Assembly: GCF_046507575.1 (NCBI RefSeq)
Contig: NZ_JBKFEY010000014.1
Location: forward strand, 1-64,000
DNA: 64,000 nucleotides
Direction of reading: 5' to 3'
Source of the DNA: Pontitalea aquivivens
Lineage (GTDB): Bacteria > Pseudomonadota > Alphaproteobacteria > Rhodobacterales > Rhodobacteraceae
A program made the translations under genes and the position numbers. A model generated the notes under the pieces. That model did no database searches. It was not told the origin of the DNA and saw only the letters and a program-made list of their open reading frames with translations. Positions within the stretch are counted from its first letter, which is position 1, and each line of letters opens with the position of its first letter. Positions 1-7,795 of this stretch are shown here, piece after piece.

Positions 1-67
1 GCCCCGGGGGGGGGGGGGGGGGGGGGGCCCGCCCCCGGGGGGGGGGGGGGGGGCCCCCCCCCCCCCC
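1..67. other. Poly-G / poly-C low-complexity end
   Basis: Bases 1-67 consist almost only of long runs of G and C, with unique sequence starting near base 68. No gene fits here. Such runs are common at contig ends, where dark-cycle poly-G reads or collapsed assembly produce them, so this is probably the edge of a contig and not genomic sequence. The reading as an artefact is inference. Confidence 0.7.
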
Positions 68-120
68 TTGCCCCCTGTGCCAAAAACCCTGACCTGCCCT
101 GCTTCAGCCGCGCGCCCGGC

Positions 121-894
121 TCACAGCGCGGTCCAGCCCCCGTCGACCGAAATCGTCGTGCCGGTGATCTGATCGGCGGCGGGCGAACACAGGAACACCG
201 CCGTCCCGCCCAGCTGTTCCACGGTCGCGAACTGCTTGGACGGCTGGCGATCCAGCATCACCTTTTCGATCACCTCGTCGCGGCCCATGCCGTGGGTTTT
301 CATCTGATCGGGGATCTGCGCCTCGACCAGCGGCGTCAGCACATAGCCCGGGCAGATCGCATTGGCGGTGACCGGCTCGCGCGCGGTTTCCAGCGCCACG
401 GTCTTGGTCAGCCCCACGATGCCATGCTTGGCCGCGACATAGGCCGACTTGTAGGGCGAGGCCGTCAGCCCGTGGGCCGAGGCCACATTGATGATCCGCC
501 CCCAGCCGCGCGCCCGCATCCCCGGCAGCGCCGCCGCCGTGGTGTGGAAGGCCGAGGTCAGGTTGATCGCGATCACCGCATCCCATTTGTCCACCGGGAA
601 CTGGTCCAGCGGCGCGACATGCTGGATACCGGCATTGTTCACCAGAATGTCGCAGCCCCCCGCCGCCGCGATCAGCGCGCGGCATGCCGCGCCGTTCGAC
701 ATGTCGGCCTGGATGTAGCGCGCGTTCACGCCGAATTCTGCGCCAAGCGCCTGCGCCAGGGCGTGATCCCCGGGCCGGTCGGTGAAGGAGTTCAGCACCA
801 CATCCGCGCCCGCGCGCGCCAGTTCGCGCGCGATGCCCAGGCCGATCCCGGAATTGGACCCGGTGATGATGGCGGTCTTGCCCTTCAGCGTCAT
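121..894 (-). CDS. bdhA: 3-hydroxybutyrate dehydrogenase (short-chain dehydrogenase)
   Basis: A 257-residue classical short-chain dehydrogenase/reductase, the usual length for BdhA, which interconverts D-3-hydroxybutyrate and acetoacetate with NAD in polyhydroxybutyrate use. Visible motifs are the nucleotide-binding TGSNSGIG (11-18), NNAG (86-89), the active-site Asn in AINLT (111), Ser139, and Tyr152/Lys156 in YVAAK, followed by PGYVLTPLV and a C-terminal SVDGGW. The GAGGAG ribosome-binding site lies 6 bases before the ATG at 894. No acetoacetyl-CoA transferase or PHB gene is visible next to it. Assignment to BdhA within the SDR family is by overall similarity, so a related SDR is the alternative. 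Confidence 0.88.
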   Translation of the reverse strand: MTLKGKTAIITGSNSGIGLGIARELARAGADVVLNSFTDRPGDHALAQALGAEFGVNARYIQADMSNGAACRALIAAAGGCDILVNNAGIQHVAPLDQFPVDKWDAVIAINLTSAFHTTAAALPGMRARGWGRIINVASAHGLTASPYKSAYVAAKHGIVGLTKTVALETAREPVTANAICPGYVLTPLVEAQIPDQMKTHGMGRDEVIEKVMLDRQPSKQFATVEQLGGTAVFLCSPAADQITGTTISVDGGWTAL

Positions 895-970
895 GTCTTT
901 CTCCTCGTGACGGAACGGCCCGACAATAACCGTTCACGCGCCCGCGTCCATGCCCCGCCTGGGTCGCGGG

Positions 971-1029
971 AACCGGGGCATCAAAACCGGGGGCATCAAA
1001 ACCGGGGGCCGCAAAACCGGGGCGCCAAA
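971..1029. repeat. Short tandem repeat, about four 14-15 bp units
   Basis: Four imperfect copies of a unit close to AACCGGGGCATCAA run head to tail just beyond the terminator of the candidate minus-strand sRNA and upstream of bdhA. Units differ by one or two bases. It codes for nothing obvious. It may have arisen by replication slippage. Confidence 0.7.
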
Positions 1030-1101
1030 AAAAACGCCCGCACAAGGCGGGCGTTAAGTCATGAGGCAGGTTTCATACAGGCAAGAAACCTATCGAGCAG
1101 T
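1026..1101 (-). ncRNA. Candidate small RNA, about 76 nt
   Basis: A complete small transcription unit can be read on the minus strand. It has a near-consensus sigma70-type promoter (TTGGAG at 1136-1131, 17 bp spacer, TATAAG at 1113-1108), a predicted start near 1101, a 7-bp hairpin (AGGTTTC 1068-1074 pairing with GAAACCT 1085-1091), a short single-stranded stretch, and a 9-bp GC-rich terminator stem followed by eight Us. It contains no credible coding sequence; the only ATG opens five codons. It lies between bdhA and a divergent solute-binding-protein gene. I do not recognise it as a named sRNA. Existence is inferred from promoter and terminator geometry only. Confidence 0.6.
1027..1055 (-). 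terminator. Rho-independent terminator of the candidate sRNA
   Basis: Stem AACGCCCGC (1033-1041) pairs with GCGGGCGTT (1047-1055) around a 5-base loop. Read on the minus strand it is followed by eight Ts (complement of 1027-1034). The plus strand has no T-run after the stem, so it acts leftwards. No minus-strand protein gene lies just upstream, which is why a small RNA is inferred. Confidence 0.85.
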
Positions 1102-1107
1102 GCTATC

Positions 1108-1136
1108 CTTATACGCCCTTGTTCGCGGCCCTCCAA
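1108..1136 (-). promoter_or_regulatory. Sigma70-type promoter of the candidate sRNA
   Basis: On the minus strand, TTGGAG (1136-1131) and TATAAG (1113-1108) are separated by exactly 17 bases (1114-1130). Four of six bases match in the -35 box and five of six in the -10 box. Transcription would start near 1101. Confidence 0.6.
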
Positions 1137-1211
1137 GGGAAAAGTTTGCGCATCCCCCCCGGCCCCGTTAGCTTGACGCCTGAAAATACAGACAAACCGG
1201 GGATTGTTGCG

Positions 1212-3047
1212 ATGCTGCACAGGGTGTTTTTCCGCGGCCTCAGGCTGGCGGCGCTGGCGTTTGGCCCTGTGTTTCTTGGCCTGCCCGCGATCTCCGGGCC
1301 GGCCACCGCCCCGACGCACGGCATTGCGATGTATGGCGCGCCCGCGCTTGGCCCCGATTTCCCGCATCTGCCCTACGCCAACCCCGACGCGCCCAAGGGC
1401 GGGCGCATCCGCATGGGCGAATCGGGCAGCTTCGATTCGCTCAACCCCTGGGTGCTGACCGGGCGCGCCGCGACGGGTATTTCCGCCTATGTCACCGAAT
1501 CGCTGATGGGCCGCAGCCAGGACGAACCCTTCACCCTTTACGGCCTGCTGGCCGAAAGCGTGGCCACCGACCCCGCGCGGTCATGGGTGGAATTCACCCT
1601 GCGCGCGGGCGCGCGGTTTTCCGATGGCAGCCCCGTCACCGTCGAGGACGTGATCTGGAGCTATCAGACCCTGGGCACCCAAGGTCACCCCCGTTACCAG
1701 AACGCCTGGGGCAAGATCGCGTCGGTCGACCAGACCGGGCCGCGGTCGGTCCGCTTCACCTTTGCCGAACCCGACCGGGAACTGGCGTTGCTGATGGGTA
1801 TGCGCCCGGTGCTGAAAAAGGCGCAATGGCAGGGCAAGGATTTCGCCAATGCGACGCAAGAGGTTCCGGTGGGGTCCGGGCCCTATATCATCGACCGGGT
1901 CGAGATGGGCAAATACATCACGCTACGGCGCAATCCCGACTGGTGGGGCCGCGATCTGCCCTTCAACCGCGGCCAGCACAATTTCGATGAACTGCGCTGG
2001 GACTATTTCGGCGATGGCGGTGTCGTGTTCGAGGCCTTCAAGGGCGGCGAGATCGACACCTGGCGCGAAACCAATGCCGCGAAATGGGCGCGCGACTATG
2101 GCTTTCCGGCGGTTACCCAAGGGCGCGTGCTGAAATCGGAAATCCCGCATCGGCGCCCCTCGGGGATCGCGGGGCTGGTGTTCAACACCCGTCGCGCGGT
2201 CTTTGCCGATTGGCGCGTGCGCGAGGCGCTGACCCTGGCCTTCGACTTCGAATTCATCAACGCCACGCTGAACGACGGGTCCGACCCGCGCATCACCTCC
2301 TATTTCTCGAATTCCGCGCTGGGGATGCGCCCCGGCCCCGCCGAGGGGCGCGTGGCGCAGCTGCTGGAACCCTATGCGGCCGAGCTGATCCCCGGCGTGA
2401 TCGAGGGCTATGATCTGCCCCGGTCCGATGGCTCCGGGCTGAACCGCGCCAATGCGCGCAAGGCGATGCGCCTGCTGGAAGAGGCGGGCTGGTCGGTCGG
2501 CGGCGATGGCGTGCTGGCCGATGCGGCGGGCCGGCCCTTTCGCTTTGACATCCTGCTGATGCAGGGCGCGGCCGAGGTGCAATCGGTCGTCGACATCTAT
2601 GTCGAGGCGCTGAAACGGCTGGGCGTGTTCCCGACCGTGACCACGGTCGACGATGCGCAATATCAGGCCCGCACCGGCAGCTATGATTTCGACATGGCCT
2701 GGTATACCCGCGCGCTGTCGCTGTCGCCGGGCAATGAACAGATGCTGTATTGGGGCGCGCGCGGCGTGACCGAGCCGGGCAGCCGCAACTGGATGGGCAT
2801 GAACGTGCCGGCCGCCGGGGCGATGATCCGGGTCATGCTGGAAACCGGTGATCCGGCGGAATTCACCGCCGCCACCCGCGCGCTGGACCGGATCCTGACC
2901 GCAGGACGCTATGTGATCCCGGGCTGGTATTCGCGCGTGTCGCGCATCGCACATATTCGTGAACTTCACTTCCCGCAAACGCTTCCGCTATACGGGGATT
3001 GGCCGGGCTTTCAGCCCGATGTCTGGTGGTATGAGGCCGAGCAATGA
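1212..3047 (+). CDS. ABC transporter substrate-binding protein, family 5 (YejA-like)
   Basis: A 611-residue periplasmic binding protein of the peptide/nickel family (SBP_bac_5). Residues 1-33 form a signal peptide with an Arg-containing start and a hydrophobic core. HGIAMYG and NPDAPKGG just after it are typical of the YejA branch, which binds peptides and microcin C-like compounds. The domain continues through FSDGSPVTVEDV and SGPYII. ATG 1212 is preferred because it places the signal peptide at the N-terminus; an in-frame ATG at 1119 would add 31 residues and overlap the sRNA promoter. No permease or ATPase genes are adjacent, so it is an orphan. The ligand is unknown. Confidence 0.85.
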   Translation: MLHRVFFRGLRLAALAFGPVFLGLPAISGPATAPTHGIAMYGAPALGPDFPHLPYANPDAPKGGRIRMGESGSFDSLNPWVLTGRAATGISAYVTESLMGRSQDEPFTLYGLLAESVATDPARSWVEFTLRAGARFSDGSPVTVEDVIWSYQTLGTQGHPRYQNAWGKIASVDQTGPRSVRFTFAEPDRELALLMGMRPVLKKAQWQGKDFANATQEVPVGSGPYIIDRVEMGKYITLRRNPDWWGRDLPFNRGQHNFDELRWDYFGDGGVVFEAFKGGEIDTWRETNAAKWARDYGFPAVTQGRVLKSEIPHRRPSGIAGLVFNTRRAVFADWRVREALTLAFDFEFINATLNDGSDPRITSYFSNSALGMRPGPAEGRVAQLLEPYAAELIPGVIEGYDLPRSDGSGLNRANARKAMRLLEEAGWSVGGDGVLADAAGRPFRFDILLMQGAAEVQSVVDIYVEALKRLGVFPTVTTVDDAQYQARTGSYDFDMAWYTRALSLSPGNEQMLYWGARGVTEPGSRNWMGMNVPAAGAMIRVMLETGDPAEFTAATRALDRILTAGRYVIPGWYSRVSRIAHIRELHFPQTLPLYGDWPGFQPDVWWYEAEQ

Positions 3048-3157
3048 AGAAACTGTTTCTTGTCGCGATGATCGCCGTTCTTGCGGGCTGCAACACGGTG
3101 GCGGGCGTGGGTGAGGATGTCTCGTCGGGGGCGCGCTCGGTCCAGAGCTGGTTCTGA
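3044..3157 (+). CDS. Entericidin A/B-like small lipoprotein
   Basis: A 37-residue protein whose ATG overlaps the stop of the preceding binding-protein gene (ATGA). It has a Lys-Lys start, a short hydrophobic helix and a lipobox LAGC with Cys16 as the lipidation site. The rest (NTVAGVGEDVSSGARSV) matches the entericidin EcnA/B family, small membrane lipopeptides with a reported antidote/toxin role in enteric bacteria and common as single genes in alphaproteobacteria. The overlap suggests translational coupling. Function in this organism is unknown. Confidence 0.8.
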   Translation: MKKLFLVAMIAVLAGCNTVAGVGEDVSSGARSVQSWF

Positions 3158-3267
3158 TCCGATTTTGCTTGCACCCGCGCCACAGGGGCGCAAACTGAAT
3201 ATCAACCGGGCGCACCGGGCGGTATCTGACGGCCCGCGCCATCCCGGCCCGCAAGCGGAGGACCCCG

Positions 3268-3594
3268 ATGAAATGGCATCACGTCCAGGAAAACTGGCCT
3301 GCCTTCTATGAGGCGATCATCGATCGCTGGCCCGAAGCCGATGAAAACGATCTGGACGGGATCGACGGCGACCAGCGCGCCTTCGTCGCCTATATCGCCG
3401 AACTGAGCGGCCAGGAACCCGCCGATGCGCGCGAGGAGATCCGTGAATGGCTGGCGGGCGAATTGCCTTCGGACGTGGTGATGGACCCGCGCCATGATGA
3501 CCATTCGATCCGGCTGTCCGCGAAATTCGTGGGCGAGGGCGAAGATGAATATGATGACGATTCGCGCTTTGGTGACGATCGCGACCGGGGCTGA
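3268..3594 (+). CDS. CsbD-like stress-associated protein
   Basis: A 108-residue acidic soluble protein. Residues 1-66 show the CsbD-like pattern: an early Trp (MKWHHVQENW), a second Trp near 21, a D-x-L-D-G-I-D-G turn, and a final REEIREW helix. The tail (about 90-108) is very rich in Asp and Glu and probably disordered. CsbD proteins are abundant under general stress, but their biochemistry is unknown. A GGAG ribosome-binding site lies 7 bases before the ATG. Family assignment is by pattern and moderately sure. Confidence 0.6.
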   Translation: MKWHHVQENWPAFYEAIIDRWPEADENDLDGIDGDQRAFVAYIAELSGQEPADAREEIREWLAGELPSDVVMDPRHDDHSIRLSAKFVGEGEDEYDDDSRFGDDRDRG

Positions 3595-3625
3595 GGTCGC
3601 GGTCTGGCGCGGATGCCGGGGGTCA

Positions 3626-3690
3626 GGGGGGCGCTGCCCCCCTCGGGCTTGCGCCCTCACCCCCCGGGATATTTTCGCAAAGCCGAAAGG
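3626..3690. repeat. Dispersed intergenic repeat, type A
   Basis: A GC-rich arm (GGGGGGCGCTGCCCCCCTC) followed by CCCCCCGGGATATTTT and GCAAAGCCGAAAGG. The same module occurs at 57801-57865, 36281-36419 (two inverted copies), 55565-55672 and 15260-15304. It lies in non-coding DNA between the CsbD-like gene and the ligase operon. The arm can form a hairpin. It resembles REP/BIME-type elements in arrangement, but no named family was recognised. Confidence 0.75.
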
Positions 3691-3752
3691 GGCAGGATCG
3701 CGGGGGCCCGGGCGAGGGTTGCAACCGCGCGGGCGCGGGCGTAGCAGTAAGC

Positions 3753-5267
3753 ATGCTTTCCGTTCATGCCGATCCCACACCCGCCCCCGCCTGTTCCGCG
3801 CCGTTCAATATGGCCGCGGATGTGCTGGCGCGCGCGCCCGATCTGGCCCGGAAATCCGCGATGCAGATCCTGCGGCCCACGGGGGCGGAACGCTGGTCCT
3901 ATGCCCGGCTGGAGGCCGCGGTGCGCGGCGCGGGCAGCGGGCTTCTGGCGGCGGGGCTGGTGCCGGGCGACCGGGTCTTGCTGCGGTTGGGCAATGTGCC
4001 GGAATTTCCGGTGGCCTTTCTGGGCGCGATCGCGGTGGGGCTGGTCCCGGTGCCGACATCGTCACAACTGACCGGGCCCGAGATCACCGCCCTTGCCGCC
4101 GGGATCGCGCCTGCGGCGGTGATCGCAGGCGCGGAAAACGCCCTGCCCGACCATCCCGCGCGCGTCATCGACGAGGCGGCCCTGCGCGGTTTTGAGGCGC
4201 TGGCACCGGCGGACTATGCGATGGGCGACCCGGACCGGCTGGCCTATATGGTCTTTACCTCGGGCACATCGGGGCGGCCGCGCGCGGTGATGCATGCCCA
4301 TCGTGCGATCCGGGCGCGGCGGATGATGCATCAGGGCTGGTATGGCCTGACCGAGGCCGACCGGCTGCTGCATGCGGGCGCCTTCAACTGGACCTATACG
4401 CTGGGCACCGGGCTGATGGACCCCTGGTCGGTCGGTGCGACCGCGCTGATCCCGGGGGCCGGGGTTGCGGGCAATCAGCTGGCGCTGTTGTTGCGCCGGT
4501 TCGATGCGACGCTGTTCGCCGCGGCGCCGGGTGTCTTTCGTCAGATCCTGAAGGACCACCCCCACCTGCCCCTGCCCCGGTTGCGCCATGGCCTGTCCGC
4601 GGGCGAGGCCCTGCCCGACAGCATCCGCGCGGCCTGGACCGCGGCGACCGGCACCCCGATCCATGAGGCGCTGGGCATGTCGGAATGTTCCACCTTCATC
4701 TCTGGCAGCCCGACCCGGCCCGCGCCTGCGGGCTGCGCGGGTTATCCGCAGCCCGGACGGCATGTGGCGGTGCTGGATGGCGATGGCGTGCCGGTGGCGC
4801 GCGGCAAGCCCGGCGTTCTGGCGGTGCATCGCAGCGATCCGGGGCTGTTCCTGGGGTATTACGGGCAGGATGCGGAAACAAAATCGCGCTTTGGGGGCGA
4901 TTGGTTCCTTACAGGCGACACTGTGGCCATGGGGCCGGATGGCGCGATCCGCTATCTGGGCCGCGACGATGACATGATGAATGCCGGCGGCTACCGCGTG
5001 TCCCCGCTGGAGGTCGAGGCCGCCCTTGCCCGCCACCCCGACGCCGGAGAGGTCGCCGCGATCGAGATCCGCGTGAAGGCCGATGCCAGCGTCATCGCCG
5101 CCTGCTATACCGGCACCGCCACGCCCGGGGTTCTGGCCGCGCATGCGCAGGGCTGCCTTGCGCGCTACAAGCAGCCGCGCATCTTCCGCCATGTCGCGGC
5201 AATTCCGAAAAACCCCAACGGCAAGCTGAACCGCCGCGCCTTGAGGGAGGGCTGGGATGAGCCTTGA
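3753..5267 (+). CDS. AMP-dependent acyl-CoA synthetase/ligase
   Basis: A 504-residue member of the ANL adenylate-forming family, which activates a carboxylic acid as acyl-AMP and then acyl-CoA. The P-loop-like VFTSGTSGRPR (about 167-177), GEALP, EALGMSE, FLTGDTV and GGYRVSPLEVE hinge are present, and the catalytic C-terminal lysine lies in NPNGKLNRRAL. The length and short N-terminus fit the benzoate/medium-chain ligase groups, but the substrate cannot be read. It is the first gene of a four-gene operon with overlapping stops and starts; its last 11 bases overlap lysE. No strong ribosome-binding site is seen before ATG 3753, so the start is moderately sure. Confidence 0.85.
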   Translation: MLSVHADPTPAPACSAPFNMAADVLARAPDLARKSAMQILRPTGAERWSYARLEAAVRGAGSGLLAAGLVPGDRVLLRLGNVPEFPVAFLGAIAVGLVPVPTSSQLTGPEITALAAGIAPAAVIAGAENALPDHPARVIDEAALRGFEALAPADYAMGDPDRLAYMVFTSGTSGRPRAVMHAHRAIRARRMMHQGWYGLTEADRLLHAGAFNWTYTLGTGLMDPWSVGATALIPGAGVAGNQLALLLRRFDATLFAAAPGVFRQILKDHPHLPLPRLRHGLSAGEALPDSIRAAWTAATGTPIHEALGMSECSTFISGSPTRPAPAGCAGYPQPGRHVAVLDGDGVPVARGKPGVLAVHRSDPGLFLGYYGQDAETKSRFGGDWFLTGDTVAMGPDGAIRYLGRDDDMMNAGGYRVSPLEVEAALARHPDAGEVAAIEIRVKADASVIAACYTGTATPGVLAAHAQGCLARYKQPRIFRHVAAIPKNPNGKLNRRALREGWDEP

Positions 5268-5886
5268 TCTGTGGCTGGTCTTTCTTCTGGCCTCGGTCGC
5301 GCTGTCGCTGACGCCGGGGCCGAACGCGCTGTTGTGCCTTGATCACGGGGCGCGCTACGGGCCTGGCCGGGCGGTCTTTACCGCGCTTGGATCCTGCCTT
5401 GCCATGGTGGCGATGGTGGGGGCCACGCTTCTGGGGCTTGGCGCGCTGATGCTGGCCTCGGAAACCGTGTTCACCGCGATCAAATGGGCGGGGGCGGCCT
5501 ATCTGTGCTATCTTGGTGTCCAGCTCTGGCGCCAGCCGGGGTTTTCCGCAAGCCCCCTTCCGGGCGCCGCGCGCCACATGATCACCCGCCGCAGCGCCTT
5601 CACCAAGGGCGCGCTGGTGATGCTGTCGAACCCCAAGACCATCCTGTTCTTCACCACCTTCCTGCCGCAGTTCCTGACCCCTGCGGCGCCGCTTTTGGGG
5701 CAGTTCGTGATCCTGGCGGCGACGCTGGGGCTGGTGGAATTCGCGGTCGAGCTGATCCTGGCCGCCACCGCGGGGCGCTGCGCTACCTGGCTGTCGCGCC
5801 ACGGACGGGCCTTCAACCGCATCACCGGATCGGCCTTCATCGGCATCGGCGCGATGGTGGCGCTGTCCACGAAAGGGAATGCATGA
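5257..5886 (+). CDS. LysE/RhtB family amino-acid exporter
   Basis: A 209-residue inner-membrane protein with about six hydrophobic segments. The N-terminal LSLTPGPNALLCLDHGARYG is the family signature region of LysE/RhtB exporters, which export amino acids or homoserine lactone-like molecules. The length is typical. It starts inside the end of the ligase gene and its stop overlaps the start of the next gene (ATGA), so translation is probably coupled. The exported substrate is not predictable. Confidence 0.85.
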   Translation: MSLDLWLVFLLASVALSLTPGPNALLCLDHGARYGPGRAVFTALGSCLAMVAMVGATLLGLGALMLASETVFTAIKWAGAAYLCYLGVQLWRQPGFSASPLPGAARHMITRRSAFTKGALVMLSNPKTILFFTTFLPQFLTPAAPLLGQFVILAATLGLVEFAVELILAATAGRCATWLSRHGRAFNRITGSAFIGIGAMVALSTKGNA

Positions 5887-6515
5887 TCACGCTTGATATC
5901 TTCGCCGACCCGGTCTGCCCCTGGTGCCTGATCGGAAAGGCCCGGCTTGACCGCGCGCTTGAGGCGCGGCCCGATCATCCCTTCGCCATCGCCTGGCATC
6001 CGTTCCAGCTTAACCCCACGATGCCGCAAGGGGGGATGAACCGCGCCGATTACCTTGAGGCGAAATTCGGCCGCGAAGGCGCGGTGCGCGCCCATATCCC
6101 GGTGCTCGATGCGGCGAAGGAGGTGGGGATCGAGATCGACCTTGCCGCGGTCACGCGGATGCCCAACACCCGCGATGCGCACCGCCTGATCCACTGGGCA
6201 GGGCTTGAAGGCCGTCAAAGCGCGATGATCGCCGCCCTGATGCGGGCCTATTGGCGCGAGGGACGCGATATCGGCGATGCCGCCACCCTGGCCGATCTGG
6301 GGGCCGGGGTCGGGATGGACCGGGCCGTGATCGCCCGCCTTCTGGCCAGTGACGCCGACCGCGACACTATCGCCGCGCGCGAAGCCCATGCCCGCGAACG
6401 CGGCATCCGCGCGGTGCCGACCTTCATCATCGCCGATACCCATGTGATCGAAGGCGCCCAGCCCACCGACCTGTGGCTGCGGGTCATCGACGATCTGGCA
6501 GGGCAAGGCGCATGA
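5883..6515 (+). CDS. DsbA/FrnE-family thioredoxin-fold oxidoreductase
   Basis: A 210-residue cytoplasmic thioredoxin-fold protein with the active site CPWC at residues 12-15 right after the first strand, an inserted helical domain, and the cis-proline in RAVPTF near residue 180. This is the FrnE branch of DSBA (PF01323), linked to polyketide modification and oxidative-stress disulfide exchange. There is no signal peptide. Both ends overlap neighbours by four bases, placing it firmly in the ligase-lysE-MFS operon. Confidence 0.85.
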   Translation: MITLDIFADPVCPWCLIGKARLDRALEARPDHPFAIAWHPFQLNPTMPQGGMNRADYLEAKFGREGAVRAHIPVLDAAKEVGIEIDLAAVTRMPNTRDAHRLIHWAGLEGRQSAMIAALMRAYWREGRDIGDAATLADLGAGVGMDRAVIARLLASDADRDTIAAREAHARERGIRAVPTFIIADTHVIEGAQPTDLWLRVIDDLAGQGA

Positions 6516-7711
6516 ACGATCCGCGCCGCCTGTCGCTGCCCGAATTCACCGCGATGCTGGCGATGCTGTTTGCCACCATCGCCTTTTCCATCGATGCGAT
6601 GCTGCCCGCCCTGCCCCGGATCGGGGCCGAGCTTTCGCCCGATGCGATCAACCGCGCGCAGCTGATCCTGACAGCCTTCATGCTGGGCATGGGCTTTGGC
6701 ACCTTTCTGGCCGGGCCGATCTCGGATGCGGTGGGGCGCAAGGCGACGATCACGGCTGCCTTCGCCATCTATATCGGCGCGGCGATCTGGGCGGTTCATG
6801 CCCAGACACTGGACAGCCTGCTGGCGGCGCGCTTCGTGCAGGGCCTGGGCGCGGCGGGCCCGCGGATCGTGTCGCTGGCACTGGTGCGCGACCTTTACAA
6901 GGGCCGCGAGATGGCGCGCGTCACCTCGATCGTGATGATGATCTTCATCCTGGTGCCGGCAATCGCGCCCTCGCTGGGACAGCTGATCATGGGGGTCACC
7001 GGCTGGCGGGGGATCTTCTGGGCCTTCGTGATCTTTGCCGCGCTGGGCATGATCTGGCTGAACCTGCGCCAGCCGGAAACCCTGCCCCGCCCGATGCGCC
7101 GTCCGCTGCGGCCAGGCCCCCTTTGGGCCGCGCTGCGCGAGGTGCTCGCCCATCCCGAGGTGCGGCTTTACACGCTGGTGATGACACTGGGCTACGGGCA
7201 GATGTTCGCGCTGCTGTCTGCGGCCCCGCAGCTGTTTGCCGCCTATGGCCAGGGGCCGGCCTTTGCGCAATGGTTCGCGCTGATGGCGCTGTTGTCAGGC
7301 GCGGGCACGGTGCTGAACGCACGTTTCGTGGTCCGGCTGGGGATGCGGCGCATCGTGATCGCGGCCTACCGGATGCAGGTGATCGCGGCCGGGCTGATGC
7401 TGGCGGGGCTGATCCTTGGCCTGCCCGCGGGCGCCCCCGCCTTCGCCGCGGTCTTTGTCTGGAGCGTGTCGCTCTTTTTCATGGCGGGCGTGACCTTCGG
7501 TAATCTGAACGCGCTGGCGATGCAGCAGATGGGCCATATCGCGGGCATGGCGGCCTCGGTCGTCTCGGCGGTCTCGACGGTGCTGGCGGTGGCGCTGGCC
7601 GCGCCGATCGGGCTGGCCTTTTCCGGCACGGCCACGCCACTGGTGCTGGGGGCGCTGATCTGTTCGGGGCTGGCCTGGGCCCTGATGCGGCGCACGATCG
7701 ACACCAACTGA
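6512..7711 (+). CDS. Bcr/CflA-type MFS multidrug transporter
   Basis: A 399-residue major facilitator with about 12 hydrophobic segments. Motif A is visible as GPISDAVGRK, and the antiporter-type RFVQGLGAAGPRI follows in the next helix, typical of the 12-TMS Bcr/CflA drug exporters. Its ATG overlaps the stop of the FrnE gene, and it closes the operon. A repeat element and the convergent mfd gene follow. Export of a small drug or metabolite is inferred from the family. Confidence 0.85.
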   Translation: MNDPRRLSLPEFTAMLAMLFATIAFSIDAMLPALPRIGAELSPDAINRAQLILTAFMLGMGFGTFLAGPISDAVGRKATITAAFAIYIGAAIWAVHAQTLDSLLAARFVQGLGAAGPRIVSLALVRDLYKGREMARVTSIVMMIFILVPAIAPSLGQLIMGVTGWRGIFWAFVIFAALGMIWLNLRQPETLPRPMRRPLRPGPLWAALREVLAHPEVRLYTLVMTLGYGQMFALLSAAPQLFAAYGQGPAFAQWFALMALLSGAGTVLNARFVVRLGMRRIVIAAYRMQVIAAGLMLAGLILGLPAGAPAFAAVFVWSVSLFFMAGVTFGNLNALAMQQMGHIAGMAASVVSAVSTVLAVALAAPIGLAFSGTATPLVLGALICSGLAWALMRRTIDTN

Positions 7712-7720
7712 CGGCGCGCC

Positions 7721-7770
7721 CTTCTTCTTGGCCCAAATACTCCCGCCGGAGGCATCCGCCTCCGCCACGG
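7721..7770. repeat. Dispersed intergenic repeat, type B
   Basis: CTTCTTCTTGGCCCAAATACTC followed by CCGCCGGAGGC and its near inverse GCCTCCG, between the convergent MFS and mfd genes. The 23-base core recurs exactly at 53321-53343. Its ATTTGG-type core resembles the inverted half of the type A element. It may double as a transcriptional barrier here. Confidence 0.7.
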
Positions 7771-7795
7771 GCGGCCCCGGCTCGGATGAAGGCGA

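Noticed and set aside
104..1045. 313-codon frame overlapping bdhA and its upstream region
   Set aside because: It runs through the tandem repeat and the sRNA terminator and is the shifted frame of bdhA.
3011..3254. Minus-strand frames over the entericidin-like gene
   Set aside because: They have no ribosome-binding site or recognisable domain and oppose a lipobox-containing gene coupled to the binding-protein gene.
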